Shown here: piece by piece, positions 32,084-42,504 of the stretch
How positions within the stretch are numbered: position 1 is the first letter of the stretch
Layout: each line of letters opens with the position of its first letter
DNA from: Pectinophora gossypiella
Lineage: Eukaryota > Arthropoda > Insecta > Lepidoptera > Gelechiidae
Length of the DNA: 64,000 bases
NCBI RefSeq assembly: GCF_024362695.1
Contig: NC_065425.1
Location: forward strand, 3,601,001-3,665,000
Direction: 5' to 3'
Notes under the pieces: model-generated
The model's database searches: none
The model's input: only the letters and a program-made list of their open reading frames with translations
What the model was told of the DNA's origin: nothing
Program-made: the position numbers and the translations under genes

Positions 32084-32372
32084 AGACCGGGTTCGATTCC
32101 CGATGGGGACATTGTCGAAATCACTTTGTGAGACTGTCCTTTGTTTGGTAAGGACTTTTCAGGCTTGTATCACCTGATTGTCCGAAAAAAGTAAGATAAT
32201 TCCGTGCTTCGGAGGGCACGTTAAGCCGTTGGTCCCGGCTATTAGCCGTAAAAACACCTCCACCAATCCGCATTGGAGCAGCGTGGTGGAGTATGCTCCA
32301 TACCCCCTCCGGTTGATTGAGGGGAGGCCTGTGCCCAGCAGTGGGACGTATTCAGCTGTTGATGATGATGAT
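32084..32372 (+). mobile_element. SINE-C, most complete copy
   Basis: It begins at the B box (GGGTTCGATTCCCGATGGGG), so the first part of the tRNA-like head is missing. The body parallels SINE-A (AATCACTTTGTGA, TTTGGTAAGGAC, CACCTGATTGTCCG). The shared core CGTGCTTCGGAGGGCACGTT follows. The 3' end switches to GAGGCCTGTGCCCAGCAGTG and GATGATGATG, unlike SINE-A. Confidence 0.88.
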
Positions 32373-32379
32373 GAATTAT

Positions 32380-32760
32380 TAGACTGAATTTTTAGTACCA
32401 TAAATATGTTCATTGTCGTAATTGCTTGCAATTTAGCTAAAGCACAACAAACAGTAGGACTAGGGCCCCGTGCTGGGAGATTTTCTGGCAACGTCTTTCC
32501 CTCAGCGTTACAGATTCCGATGTGGTAGTAGTTTTACAGCTAGTTACATAATTAATATGAAATTTATTTTTTTGACGTTCAAAAAGCGCTAACTTTGTAA
32601 GCCAATTTTGAAAAATAAATATTTTTGTATGTTTTTTTGACAACTTTAGCGATCTGATTGACTGTCCCTATGGCTAAAGTAAACGGGAAATTAGAGTCAT
32701 AAGTTTATCATTTCCTTCTATATTTCTAATTACTCTCCTAACAGTCATATCGGCAAAGTA
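32380..32760. other. no feature recognised
   Basis: No family match seen. Confidence 0.4.
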
Positions 32761-32763
32761 TAA

Positions 32764-32803
32764 GATACCATCTGAGGCAAACCTGCTGAGTTACGTCAAA
32801 AAA
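32764..32803 (+). mobile_element. family P 3' end fragment
   Basis: Diverged last bases with the A-rich end (ACCATCTGAGGCAAACC, TTACGTCAAAAAATAA). Confidence 0.45.
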
Positions 32804-32855
32804 TAATAATGAACATAACAAGCAATTGGGATGATCAAAGGTACGTACCATTGCA

Positions 32856-32955
32856 AGATGAACTAAGTACCCACACATCACCGGGCTTTCTGTTAGACCA
32901 ATACGAAAGGTGGTGAGCCGCATCGCCGTCTATAATAGTTGAGCCAACTGTGAAA
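32856..32955 (-). repeat. family E fragment
   Basis: The minus strand carries GGCGATGCGGCTCACCACC and TTGGTCTAACAGAAAGCCC. Confidence 0.65.
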
Positions 32956-33080
32956 AAATTATAAGCTTAAAAACCAAAACCTGACTACGGAAAAATCACG
33001 CTTTAAAAAGTATGAAACAAGAAAACGGGTATATTACTCTGAAATTCTCCCGAATAGTGATGTTTAGAAGATAACCGTCA

Positions 33081-33178
33081 TCCCGTGATCATGGCACTTG
33101 CAACAGTGTCGAAATATCGGGAGTCTCATATCCCCATTTAAACGCGGTAAGAACCCGTTATTATGTGCTTTAATTAAG
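33081..33178 (+). mobile_element. family Y partial copy
   Basis: It shares CCATTTAAACGCGGTAAGAA and CCCGTTATTATGTGCTTTAA with 22200-22314, and carries a longer 5' part with GCAACAGTGTCGAAATATCG. The flanks AGATAACCGTC and AGATACCCGTC may be a duplication with one mismatch. Confidence 0.6.
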
Positions 33179-33179
33179 A

Positions 33180-33548
33180 TACCCGTCGTCGCGTGTCGTG
33201 GTAAGCAAACTCTCAGGAAGGATTGGCATTCGACCTCGAATTAACCGGTAAATAAAATGAAAGCCTAATAAAGTAATTACCAGTGAATATTTTCCGCCAT
33301 AATCCCTAGTCATCTGCATAAAGCCGTAAACAGTAGTTAGGACGAAATGTTCCACAAAGTATTTGCATACAACCGCATTTGATAATTGTACTGAGCACCG
33401 ACTTCCATTAACGAAAGCTTGCAACATTCATTGTTGTAGAAACATGAACATAAAGGTGTTACCACAGGCTTTGATGGAGAAATTGTAATAATATTATAAT
33501 AATATTATGTAAGTATGCGAAAGTAACTCATTGCGACAACAAACACTT
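33180..33548. other. no feature recognised
   Basis: No family match. An 85-codon minus frame at 33170-33427 has no known domain. Confidence 0.4.
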
Positions 33549-33550
33549 CG

Positions 33551-33728
33551 GAACCCCGATACCTCATTCAGCGCTTATCGCTATCGACCGAATATTATCT
33601 TCTGAGACGGCGCCCTGAGTTGAGGTTCGCGCCCATCTGGCCACCCTCAGGCCTGTTGTCTTAAATCTGTACCGAGTGAGAGCCAGAAGTAGTTAGTGCC
33701 ATTTGCGGCTAATCTATAATAAATCACT
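33551..33728 (+). mobile_element. family P with internal deletions
   Basis: The segment GCGCTTATCGCTATCGACC, the GAGACGGCGCCCTGAG part and the end GCGGCTAATCTATAATAAAT are recognisable. Several blocks are missing. Confidence 0.72.
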
Positions 33729-33785
33729 ACGTGTTACACAGTTAATACGTGTATTATTTTTAGTAAACACTGTTTTTTTTAATTA

Positions 33786-33925
33786 CCTTGTATTGGGCTG
33801 GTTTTTTCTTAGCGAGTTGGAAGGCCAGACAGGCAGTCACTTCGATTTTGTAAAAAACCGGACCTGTCGAATCTTCAGGTTAGGTAAGCAGACCCAGTAA
33901 AAAACCTGATAACGCTCGGGAGATG
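33786..33925 (+). mobile_element. SINE-D
   Basis: It runs from TTGTATTGGGCTGGTTTTTT to CCTGATAACGCTCGGGAGAT. Confidence 0.78.
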
Positions 33926-33929
33926 AAGA

Positions 33930-34520
33930 TACTTTTCAGTAAATAAAGAAAAAGAAAGAAAGAAAGAAAAAATATTTATTCGACATACTTATTGTTATAA
34001 AGACTTTGAAATTTGAAATTAAGGAAAATAGATAATTAGAATATCTTTGGAAACAAAGCTTTATAAACTTCACCACATTTCGGATACACAAAAACCGTTG
34101 TAGCGAATAAAACAAAACCTCAAAGCGGTCCGCGGAGGTTCGTATTGCTCTATGCTCAAAACAGAGAAGCGTTCAAAAATACGTAGCAGTTACATCGCCA
34201 AACTTAACGCTTGTCTGACTCGCATATGCTTTTAAAATTAGTCTTTTAGTAGCAGTGAATTAAAATGCAACTAAAATTACAAAGAACGAGTTTTATTCAA
34301 ATTAACAGAGAAATGTATTCGGAAAGTTAGTTGTTATGTAAGTTGCAAGTGGATAAAAATGCCATCGTTCATTACCATACTTTTACTAAAACATAAAAAG
34401 TCGATTTCTTTTTGCCTCAGCCCTTTACCGCTTTTGACTATAACGTGAATAATTAGGTGTTTAAGACAAGAGTACCATGTGACATAGAAGAAGTTCGCCG
34501 ATGATATAGTGGAGAAAGCG
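33930..34520. other. no feature recognised
   Basis: A GAAA run near 33950-33970 may be the end of a degraded retroposon. The rest is unassigned. Confidence 0.4.
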
Positions 34521-34521
34521 T

Positions 34522-34725
34522 GTGTTCGATGGGCGTCAAGCTCACGACAACACCTGGTCCCAGACTCTGACGAGCAGGAGAATGAAACGACACCAAGCCG
34601 ACAACATTCCAGCTGCCGAAGGCTTCTCCTGCAGAGTGTGCGGTAGAACTTGTCACTCTAGAATTGCCTTGCACAGCCATGAAAAAAATGCATTGCTCTG
34701 CGACAATGATAGTCATGAATCGTCT
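34522..34725 (+). pseudogene. possible LINE or transposon protein end with a C2H2 finger
   Basis: The plus frame contains FSCRVCGRTCHSRIALHSH, a CX2C...HX-type zinc finger similar to those found at the C-terminus of some non-LTR retrotransposon proteins. It is cut by a MITE-1 copy at 34728. The frame has no ATG at its start and no other conserved block. A remnant of a host zinc-finger gene cannot be excluded. Confidence 0.4.
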
Positions 34726-34727
34726 GA

Positions 34728-34905
34728 ACAGGGTGTTAGTGACATCGTAACGAAAAAACTTTGTGGGATGATTCAGAACTTTATTCTGAGTAGTTATCAG
34801 TTGGAATTTTTCGTCCCAAAAGTATGTAACTGAAAATAATCAAAAAAGACACTACAATTTTAATGAATGTTCCGACATAAAATTCCAGTTGAAATTAAAT
34901 CTCTG
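34728..34905. mobile_element. MITE-1, right end lost
   Basis: It starts CAGGGTGTTAGTGACATCG. The second arm stops after TTCCAGTTGAAATTAAATC. Confidence 0.72.
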
Positions 34906-34909
34906 AAGA

Positions 34910-35640
34910 TATTGACAACTTACTATTTAAATGTTCTTTTTATTATTAATTATAAGAAACTATTCATATAAAAAAGTTTTGTGAAGGTTTCTTTACCTTT
35001 ATTTGTAACAAAAATACAGAAACTTAGTATATACTCTTGTATGTGAATGTATATTTAATCAATCGTTTCAGGAAAATACATTATTATTTTCCCTCTTGTG
35101 ACATGATAAATGAGAAAAAGACTAAATTATTTACATTTAGAAAAGAAGAAATGCTCTAATCAGTTACACAGGGTACCCTTAAAATACATTTGTCACATAC
35201 CTTAATCAATTTTTCTTCATTAAGCTGCCGGTTTTAAAGCTGAATATTTTGCCGCCAAAACGAATTACCTTCACTTTGCTCGCGACCGTTGAATTTAGGA
35301 TAGCTAACGACGTTAGTGTTGCCCTCAAAATTTAGTATACGCTAAGGCTCTTTACACACTGGTTTTTGTAAGCGCAAAACGTCAACCTTTACTACAAACG
35401 TGCTTCTATAAAATAGCGATACTGTTGTGATGCAGTAGCGATACAGCATGGCAACCTTTATCCCTGTACTGGTTTCTAATACTTAGATGTAAGTTTAACT
35501 TTAAGTTTCCTTTGGCAAACTGTGCGCCAACATCACACATGTACCCATTTTTTTACGGTTTCCCAAGATACAGGCTCCGCCTAGTTTGGGAACCTCTGTT
35601 CATTTGGATATATTTTTAATATAAGTACCTATTATTACAT
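34910..35640. other. no feature recognised
   Basis: AT-rich. The words GCGATACTGTTGTGATGCAG and AGTAGCGATACAGCATGG near 35415-35450 form a small local repeat. Confidence 0.4.
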
Positions 35641-35927
35641 GTGCCTCATTGTGCCACCCCGATACCGACCCCGCCGGCGTGGTCAACGATTTCCCTCATT
35701 CAGCGCTTATCGCTATCGACCCACTAGGGTCGATTAATTCTTTCAAATATTTTTCCTCTCAGACGACGCCCTGAGCCGAAGTTCGCGCCCATCTGGGCAC
35801 CTTCAGGCCTGTTGTCTTAAACGTTGTACCGGGTGAGAGCCTTCAGCGCTCCCCATTTGTCCGGCCAAGTAGTTAATGCCATCTGCGGCAAATGTACAAT
35901 AATTCACATAAAAAAGTGCCTCATTGT
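35641..35927 (+). mobile_element. family P, 12-bp target duplication
   Basis: GTGCCTCATTGT occurs at 35641-35652 and 35916-35927. The element carries the complete 3' two-thirds and a short A tail. Confidence 0.9.
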
Positions 35928-36017
35928 ATTGTTTTCTGGTAATAAAAATATTTTTCTTTTTTCTTTCTTTTCTTTTTTGTTGTTAGTAGCGCATGCGTGT
36001 TCCTTTCCCTCTATTAC

Positions 36018-36160
36018 TACACAGTTGGCTCGACCATTATAGACGTCGATTCGACTCACCATCTATGACGTTGGTCTAACAGAAAGCTCGGTGAGGCGTG
36101 GGTACTTAGACGATCTTGCGATGGATGTGACTACCCCAATTAGAATATAGTGGAGAGCTT
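36018..36160 (+). repeat. family E copy
   Basis: It runs from CAGTTGGCTCGACCATTATA to AATTAGAATATAGTGGAGAG. Confidence 0.65.
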
Positions 36161-36189
36161 ATGCATTACAACTGTGTTACTTTATTAAC

Positions 36190-36482
36190 GTATCATCATC
36201 ACCAGCCCATTAACGTCCCCACTACTGGGGCACGGGCCTTCCCTATGGATGGATGGATAAGGAGATCGGGCCTTAAACCACCACGCGGGCCCAGTGCGGA
36301 TTGGTGGTTATTAACGACTGCTAATGCAGCCGGGACCAACGGCTTAACGTGCCTTCCGAAGCACGGAGGAGCTCGAGATGAAAACTTTTTTTTTGCGGTC
36401 ACCCATACTGTGACCGGCCTTTGCGAAAGTTGCTTGACTTCAACAATCGCAGACCGAGCGCGTTTACCGCTGCGCCACCGAT
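36190..36482 (-). mobile_element. SINE-B, near full length
   Basis: The head on the minus strand preserves GGCGCAGCGGTAAACGCG and then CTCGGTCTGCGATTGTTGAA. The 5S-like segment reads GTATGGGTGACCGC here. Confidence 0.88.
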
Positions 36483-36879
36483 AAACCATGTTATGTTTCC
36501 TTGGTAACACCGCGACTGTAAATGCGATACGGTATCGATGCTACATAAAATCGATGCTTTTAAGAATTATCCAGGCTACGTTCCTCAAAAAAAATATAGA
36601 TAGCGCTCTTATGTTTCTTCCTTTTACCTTCTAATTTCATAGATAACAGACAAAAATGCATCTTTTATCTTTGATTTTAGATATAAATGATGACCCGTTT
36701 TATTACACTCAGGCACAGTCACATCTTCCACCGATTATTTTTCTGGTCAAAATAAAGAGAAGCAATATACCTATAGCGACGTAACTCTATACATAAAGTG
36801 ATCCAAATATTAAGCAACAATTATTTTTATATAATTATGCTTCTGCCTGTATATTGCATTTTGGAATAATTATGTATCA

Positions 36880-37005
36880 ATAATAATAATAATAATAATA
36901 AGGGGGGCTTCGGCCCCACGCACGCCTTCCAAAAGTCCGGGCCTCCATAGGCCCGAGATATGAAAAAGACATACAATAATAATAATAATAATAATTGTAA
37001 TAATT
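36880..37005. repeat. AAT microsatellites flanking a GC-rich hairpin block
   Basis: Two (AAT)n runs bracket 36900-36970, which holds GGGGGGCTTCGGCCCC and GGGCCTCCATAGGCCC, both self-complementary. Origin unknown. Confidence 0.7.
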
Positions 37006-37084
37006 AGGGCCCGATCTCCCTATCCATCCTTGGGGAAGGCCCGTGCCCCAGCAGTGGGGACGTTAATGGGCTGGTGATGATGAT
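37006..37084 (+). mobile_element. SINE-B tail fragment
   Basis: It carries the last ~75 bp with GCCCGTGCCCCAGCAGTGG and a GATG tail. Confidence 0.8.
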
Positions 37085-37202
37085 GTATCCGAGTAATTTA
37101 TTTATGAAAATAGGTAGGTAATTATCACTTTAAAGCTGTACAACGCCATCTATATTGTTTGTGGTGAACGTAACCAGCAAAGTCCATCATTTTTTGTTAT
37201 TA

Positions 37203-37346
37203 GCTGTGGGCTTAGCACCGTAAGCACGCGACTCTTTCTCGCCGCGACAGAGATCATCTGTCTCTTTCTGTGCGGTACTTTGAGAAAGAGGCAGGTGACG
37301 TTGAGGCGAGAAAGAGTCGCACGCTTACGGTGGTAAGCCCGCTGGT
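37203..37346. mobile_element. MITE-6
   Basis: The left end GGGCTTAGCACCGTAAGCAC, then GCGACTCTTTCTCGCC, is inverted at the right end (GGCGAGAAAGAGTCGC, then ACGCTTACGGTGGTAAGCCC). The ~145-bp unit is CpG-richer than its surroundings. Confidence 0.82.
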
Positions 37347-37567
37347 GTGGCGGTAGCGTCGCGTTACTGTCGAACGCGCGTTTGCATCACTGTAAAAACT
37401 ATCAGTGTGTACACAGGCTAAGGCTGTAAAATTCGTAAGTGAATATGGGACAAATAAAATATAAACATCACTAACAAGGCTTTACGTTGGTTTTTACTTT
37501 CCACTCCGGCTTAAAGGTAGAAGAGAAAGGTAGTGAATGTAGAATAAACAATAGCTTATGACTGTAA

Positions 37568-37715
37568 ACACATACATACATAAACGCTCTCATAATTCCC
37601 ACTGGGGTAAGCAGAGACTATGCAATTCGATTCGATTCGATTCTGACACACTTCTCTTGCTTCATCCACATTCATCAGTCGTTTCATACACTCGCGCCGG
37701 TTCAGATTAGATCGT
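37568..37715 (-). pseudogene. LINE-H C-terminal end
   Basis: The minus strand reads as the family end (CGCCGGCGCGAGTGTATG type, GAAGCAAGAGAAGTGTGTCA), with a small expansion of ATTCG near 37625 that breaks the frame. Confidence 0.6.
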
Positions 37716-37884
37716 ATTGAACCTTGTCTAAGGACATCTCCAATATATTTGTTTACTTTAAATTTAAAAGGTATAGCATTCCGTAGCCAAAGTTTCTCTC
37801 AATTTTCCCGCTGTTAACATTTTGGTCAATGTACGTCTAAACACATATCCACATATATTATGCGGGTACATGATATATCATGTA

Positions 37885-37990
37885 ACCCTGTCGCATTTAA
37901 GATGACACTTGACATTTACTGAGACTTACATTTCAATTTGTCAAATAGTTAATGTGACATGGTAATAAAGTGTTTTGTGTAAAAACACTA
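37885..37990 (+). mobile_element. MITE-4 partial copy
   Basis: It shares ACTGAGACTTACATTTCAAT and AGTTAATGTGACATGG with 8045-8169. Confidence 0.45.
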
Positions 37991-38369
37991 CACAAACATT
38001 TATTGACGACTATATTCCCAATATATATAAATAAATAAATAAATAAATAAATTGGACTAGTTAGAGGTACATCGCAAGATGATCTATGTAGTGTAGTATT
38101 TGCTTAGGGGTGAGAAGTTTGAGCCTCTATTGGAGTCATTAGGTATCCTCCAAAGACACTGTTGAGAGTGCATACATTGAATGATGGATTATTGAAAGCA
38201 AAAAACAAAACATGATGAATTTTATTGAAAAATACTGACAATGCCAAAAAAATAAGAATAGAACGTAGGTAATAAAAATGATATTTATATACAAAAAAAC
38301 TTAATAAAACAAAAGAGGCCATCGTTAACAGACAGAGTGCTTGCTCATCAAGGGCTCACACTCTTGATG

Positions 38370-38520
38370 GCTGTTAACATAACATAACAAATAGGTACTT
38401 TATTGCACAAACAGGAAAAAACAAAATACAAAAAAGATAAATAGAGTGAGTACAAAAGGTGGCCTTATTGCTAAGTAGCAATATCTTCCAGAGCTGCTGT
38501 TACAATGCTCCAGAAAACAA
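38370..38520 (-). mobile_element. LINE-G 3' end
   Basis: The minus strand ends TTTTGTGCAATAAAGTACCT after a 3' UTR containing TGGAAGATATTGCTACTTAG. The same end is at 38847-39165, with shorter matches at 50646-50698 and 60397-60545. Confidence 0.65.
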
Positions 38521-38689
38521 CATAACATTATACGCTTACGTTATAAGTATATTTTCAATAATTTTCTTTCAATGTACCATTTCTTTATTTTTTATTTTCT
38601 TATGTATATTTGTACGCCTGCATGCAGGCCGAACACATCACAACATTGTTATTTAAATTATTTTACCACCTTTATTGTATCTATATATA

Positions 38690-38742
38690 TGTTCTCGCAA
38701 ATAAATTGATTTGATTTGATTTGATTTGATTTGATTTAGAGG
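38690..38742 (+). repeat. LINE tail, GATTT repeat
   Basis: CGCAAATAAATTGATTTGAT is followed by further TGATT units. Confidence 0.7.
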
Positions 38743-39225
38743 GCGATACGGCTCACCACCACCGCTCACGTTGGTCTAACAGAAAGCTCGGTGAGGTATG
38801 GGTACTTAGTTCGCTCACCTTGCGATAGATGCGATAGACCTCTGACTACATAACATAACATAACAAATACTTTATTGCACAAACAGGAAAAAACAAAATA
38901 CAAAAGAAAAGAGAAATAGAATTAGTACAATAGGCGGCCTTATTGCTAAGTAGCAATCTCTTCCAGGCAACCTTTAAGTATAGAAGATATTGAATATTAA
39001 GTAATATAGCGGGATAGTGCAGCATGGGAATACTTGTGCATATAAAAATAAATACACTTTCGACTACATAAACTACATAATAATAATACACATAATTATA
39101 ATTGTTAAAATAAATAAATATCACTACTTAAACTACTACATATACTATGGAAGAAAAGGAGTAGATAGATTATGAAGATGAAGACTACCCCAATTGTGAT
39201 ATACTCCAGAGCTTATGTTATGTAG
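38735..39225 (+). repeat. family E copy split by LINE-G
   Basis: The 5' part (38735-38846, with GGCGATACGGCTCACCACC) and the 3' part (39168-39225, with CTACCCCAATTGTGATATAC) flank a minus-strand LINE-G 3' end at 38847-39165. Confidence 0.7.
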
Positions 39226-39229
39226 AAAA

Positions 39230-40105
39230 CAACAAGACCGTTTAATATAGAGTGGAAGTTCTGTTGACCAATTAACAATGGCGGTAAAATGTGTCTAATT
39301 AGCGAAATGGCCGACCACTTTGTTAGTACGGCCTATATCTGACCCGAATACGCCCGAAAAACTCAAATGGATAATGTGAGGCCACACAGTATTAGGATAG
39401 GTAAGGTCGGTCAAGTATTCATTCTAGCTTCGTAAATGCCGAGATGAAATAAAAAATGAAAAATGTTTTTATTACCAGAAAACAATACAATGAGGCACAT
39501 AAAGTAGATCGTGGGATAGGAGATAGTGGGCTTGTTAATTTTAGCTGGATTTTTTAAATCGCAAACGAGACATCGCTTCATTATTATTATTACTTCACAC
39601 TATACTTACACAATAATGGAATAATGGCTTATGATGAAAATCCCATAAATGATTTTTAGAAAAATTGCATTTTTATGTGATTTTCTTTAATAAAACTTTG
39701 ATTTCTTTCAAGTAATTTCAATCTGGGTAATAATTGAGACCACTCTTAGTTTTTATCTAGATCGAAACTATCTTCTCTATTGTCAGGTTTCATTACAAAA
39801 ATCACATCGGAATGAGAATTTGATTTTCACTAGTAGGTACACACAATGTGTCTGATGTCACAGAATAAATCAAAGGGAAATAAAAACCAAGCTTTCGGCG
39901 GATTTAAGTTAATTGAATGTAGCATGATTAATGTATTGTGACCGCAGGCTTTGTTGTCATTTTAATGGGATTTAATGGGATTCCGTCAGTAGGGTGTCCA
40001 TGAGAAAAGCTGTTTATGGATAAAGCGATCAATCAGGTGGATCTTATTTATTTGACAACAGTACAGGAAGATAGAATATAGTCTCGCGCGAAAGAGGCAG
40101 CCTCT
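39230..40105. other. no feature recognised
   Basis: Nearly 900 bp with no family match or credible frame. Confidence 0.45.
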
Positions 40106-40107
40106 TT

Positions 40108-40382
40108 CTCTTGTGGGTTGTGAGGTCAATGATCGACCTTATCAACCCTGGTGTCAGGGTTACTGATGATGATCCAGCCGATTTCGGCAACGGCGACTGC
40201 TATTCAACCGTTAAAGGCCTTACTTGCTTCAGAAGGCACGTTAAGCTGTTGGTCCCGGTTACTGCTTACTGATATAAGTAAATAGTCGTCATGTCAGGGG
40301 CTTTTGGCGGCTCAATAATAGCCCTGACATCAGGATTAATGAGGTTGGTAATCCACCTCACAACCCACACGATAGAAGAAGC
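40108..40382. mobile_element. two SINE-A fragments in opposite orientation
   Basis: A minus-oriented tail piece (40108-40167, CTTGTGGGTTGTGAGG) lies near a plus-oriented 3' half (40214-40382, from AGAAGGCACGTTAAGC to CCCACACGATAGAAGAAG). Confidence 0.72.
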
Positions 40383-40476
40383 CTGTAATATCTTCACAAA
40401 GGGCTGAGGCAATGAGACATTATAATCTTGAAGATATAAATAAATAAATAAATAAATATCCCATTGTGTATTAAAT

Positions 40477-40590
40477 CGTATGGACACCTTTCTTTTTGAC
40501 GTGACGTATTGTAGATTTGCCGCAAATGGTGTTAACTACTTGGCCAGACAAATGGGGAGCGCTGACGGCACCCGGTAGCGTATGGACACC
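40477..40590 (-). mobile_element. family P, 90-bp 5'-truncated copy, 12-bp target duplication
   Basis: CGTATGGACACC occurs at 40477-40488 and 40579-40590. Only the 3' end of the element was inserted. Confidence 0.88.
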
Positions 40591-40594
40591 CTGT

Positions 40595-40904
40595 ACGGGT
40601 GACTTTTGTCAACGGATACATTATCCAATTAGCTGGACGTAACTGGGAAATCCCCACCACTGGGTTAAATCTCCACCAGTAGGGGGAATAATCAACGTTG
40701 TGGAATAAATCGTTCGTTTATACAAGTGGATCGCAGTTATCATTTACATAATCGACCAGTCAGTACAATGAAACGATATCCAATAACTTTTCCATCCCAA
40801 TTTGCTTCATTAAGCGTTCATTTAATCAGACATTTATCGCGGAATATTTATGCTACAAGAGTTATTGAATTATTAAGTTACATTATTTTATGCTGGCGTG
40901 TTTT
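40595..40904. other. no feature recognised
   Basis: No family match seen. Confidence 0.4.
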
Positions 40905-40905
40905 A

Positions 40906-41072
40906 TTTTTGACGTGATTTGTTGTAGATTTGTCGCAGATGGGATTAACTACTTAGCCATATAAATGGGAAGCGCTGAGGGCTCTCACCCGGTACAAAAT
41001 TTAAGACAACAGGCCTGAGGGTGCCCAGTGGGGCGCGAACATCAGCTCAGGGCGTAGTCTGAGAGGAAGAAT
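40906..41072 (-). mobile_element. family P, 5'-truncated
   Basis: It runs from TTTTTGACGTGATTTGTTGT to GGGCGTAGTCTGAGAGG. Confidence 0.8.
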
Positions 41073-41084
41073 ATTACAGACCTG

Positions 41085-41290
41085 GAAACAAATAAAAATC
41101 CGTGTAGCTCTAAGGGCTTCGAATCCCGGCTGGGGATCTAATCACTGAATTCGACTTTGTGAATTTGAATTCATGTTTGGATCATAGATAAATAATATCA
41201 CGTGATTTCCCGGATTTGAGCCCGGCTAATGGCAAAAGGCTCGCCCCTTATTACATGGAACTTACTCGTAGTTAGCGAGGAGGATGGTCT
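41085..41290 (+). mobile_element. tRNA-like SINE fragment, separate type
   Basis: It has a B-box-like GGCTTCGAATCCCGGCTGGG, then TGAATTCATGTTTGGATCAT (shared with SINE-D), followed by GCAAAAGGCTCGCCCCTTAT, which is not seen elsewhere in the window. Confidence 0.45.
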
Positions 41291-41294
41291 TTTT

Positions 41295-41825
41295 TATTAT
41301 TTATTTATATAGGTACCCAACCTATATAAATAAATAATAAAAAAAAAACAAGATACAGGCTCCACCTAGTTTGGAAACCTCTGTTCATTTGGTCATATTT
41401 TTAATGTATCTTAATTTAATAATTAATAATTTTAATGTGCCTTCATTTGTATTATTTCTGATAATAAACACATTTTTCATGTTCATTTTCAGAGAAAAAA
41501 AATAGTAGTGGCCATTAAAAAAATGCCTATCCGTTTCGAAATATAAAAAATAAATAAATTGTATTTACAACACAATTCATTTCTCAACGAAATGTTTCAA
41601 TGTCGCAGCATTTCGCAATATATGGCAGCGTATTCAATTTTATTGTATGAAGTTACAGCCCGTGGACATACGTTACGGATTGAGACGTACGGTCCACATC
41701 TTACGGTCTATTTATAATTAAATTAAGACATATGAAATATTTCCTTCTTTTTCTTCTGAAGGATAGTGATGAAATAAAATAAGTAATATAGAATACGTTC
41801 ATGATCGGCCGGGCATGTCTTTAAA
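41295..41825. other. no feature recognised
   Basis: AT-rich. A near-palindrome around 41290-41345 pairs TTTATTATTTATTTATATAG with its inverted copy. Confidence 0.45.
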
Positions 41826-41827
41826 GT

Positions 41828-42018
41828 CGACTTAGAAATTTTAATCCCTTTTACATGACATAGCATCGGCTCAGAAAATTTTACCCTTTTACCTGACATA
41901 GCATCGGCTCAGAAAAATTTCCCCTTTTACATAACATAGCATCGACTCAGAAAAAAATCCCCTTTTACATAACATAGCATCGACTCAGAAATGTTGACCA
42001 TTTTATATAACATAGCAA
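41828..42018. repeat. 38-bp minisatellite, five units
   Basis: The word ACATAGCA recurs at 41858, 41896, 41934, 41972 and 42010, exactly 38 bp apart. Each unit is CTTTTACATRACATAGCATC with TCAGAAAA and small substitutions. Confidence 0.92.
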
Positions 42019-42315
42019 CACGCTTGAGTTCCCGAAAGTGGGCAGAGGTATATCCTCTTATATATAATAATATCTTAGCAACAATATGCTGAGTCAGTCC
42101 CATTTCCCTGGGCAGTGTTAGCTACTAGTCACAAATTGTTAATCTTAATTTATGTAAATGCTTTTGTAACCTTCACTGTTTCGGGAATAAAGTTATTCTA
42201 TTCTATTCTATATAGTATTAATCGTCACCAAGCTATATTTAAGTACATATAAAATTTTGCATTTAACCGGATACAAATCCTGGAAACCACGTGATATAAT
42301 TATCTATTGGAAACG
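42008..42315 (+). repeat. family I copy carrying a LINE tail
   Basis: The first part (CACGCTTGAGTTCCCGAAAG, GGGCAGAGGTATATCC) and the last part (TTAACCGGATACAAATCCTG) match 31843-32010. A segment ending ATAAAGTTATTCTATTCTAT near 42215 is a LINE 3' tail inside it. Confidence 0.5.
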
Positions 42316-42371
42316 AGTTGATTATCAAATCCATCTAGAATTTCAAGTTATTTTCTGATCGCTTCTGATTT

Positions 42372-42500
42372 TGTACAGTCGTGAGCAATATAATGTAGAC
42401 ACTTTAGGACCTTGTCTTATTAACAAATGTGTAATTTTAATGACTTTTGTTTTAATTTCTTAGAAACTTAATGTGATATGGTCCTAATAGTGTAAACATG
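42372..42500 (+). mobile_element. MITE-4 copy
   Basis: It starts TACAGTCGTGAGCAATATAA, then CACTTTAGGACCTTGTCTTA and TTAATGTGATATGGTCC. Confidence 0.55.
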
Positions 42501-42504
42501 GTAA

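Noticed and set aside
41828..42018. CRISPR-like array
   Set aside because: Units are contiguous 38-bp tandem copies with no unique spacers, in a eukaryotic context.
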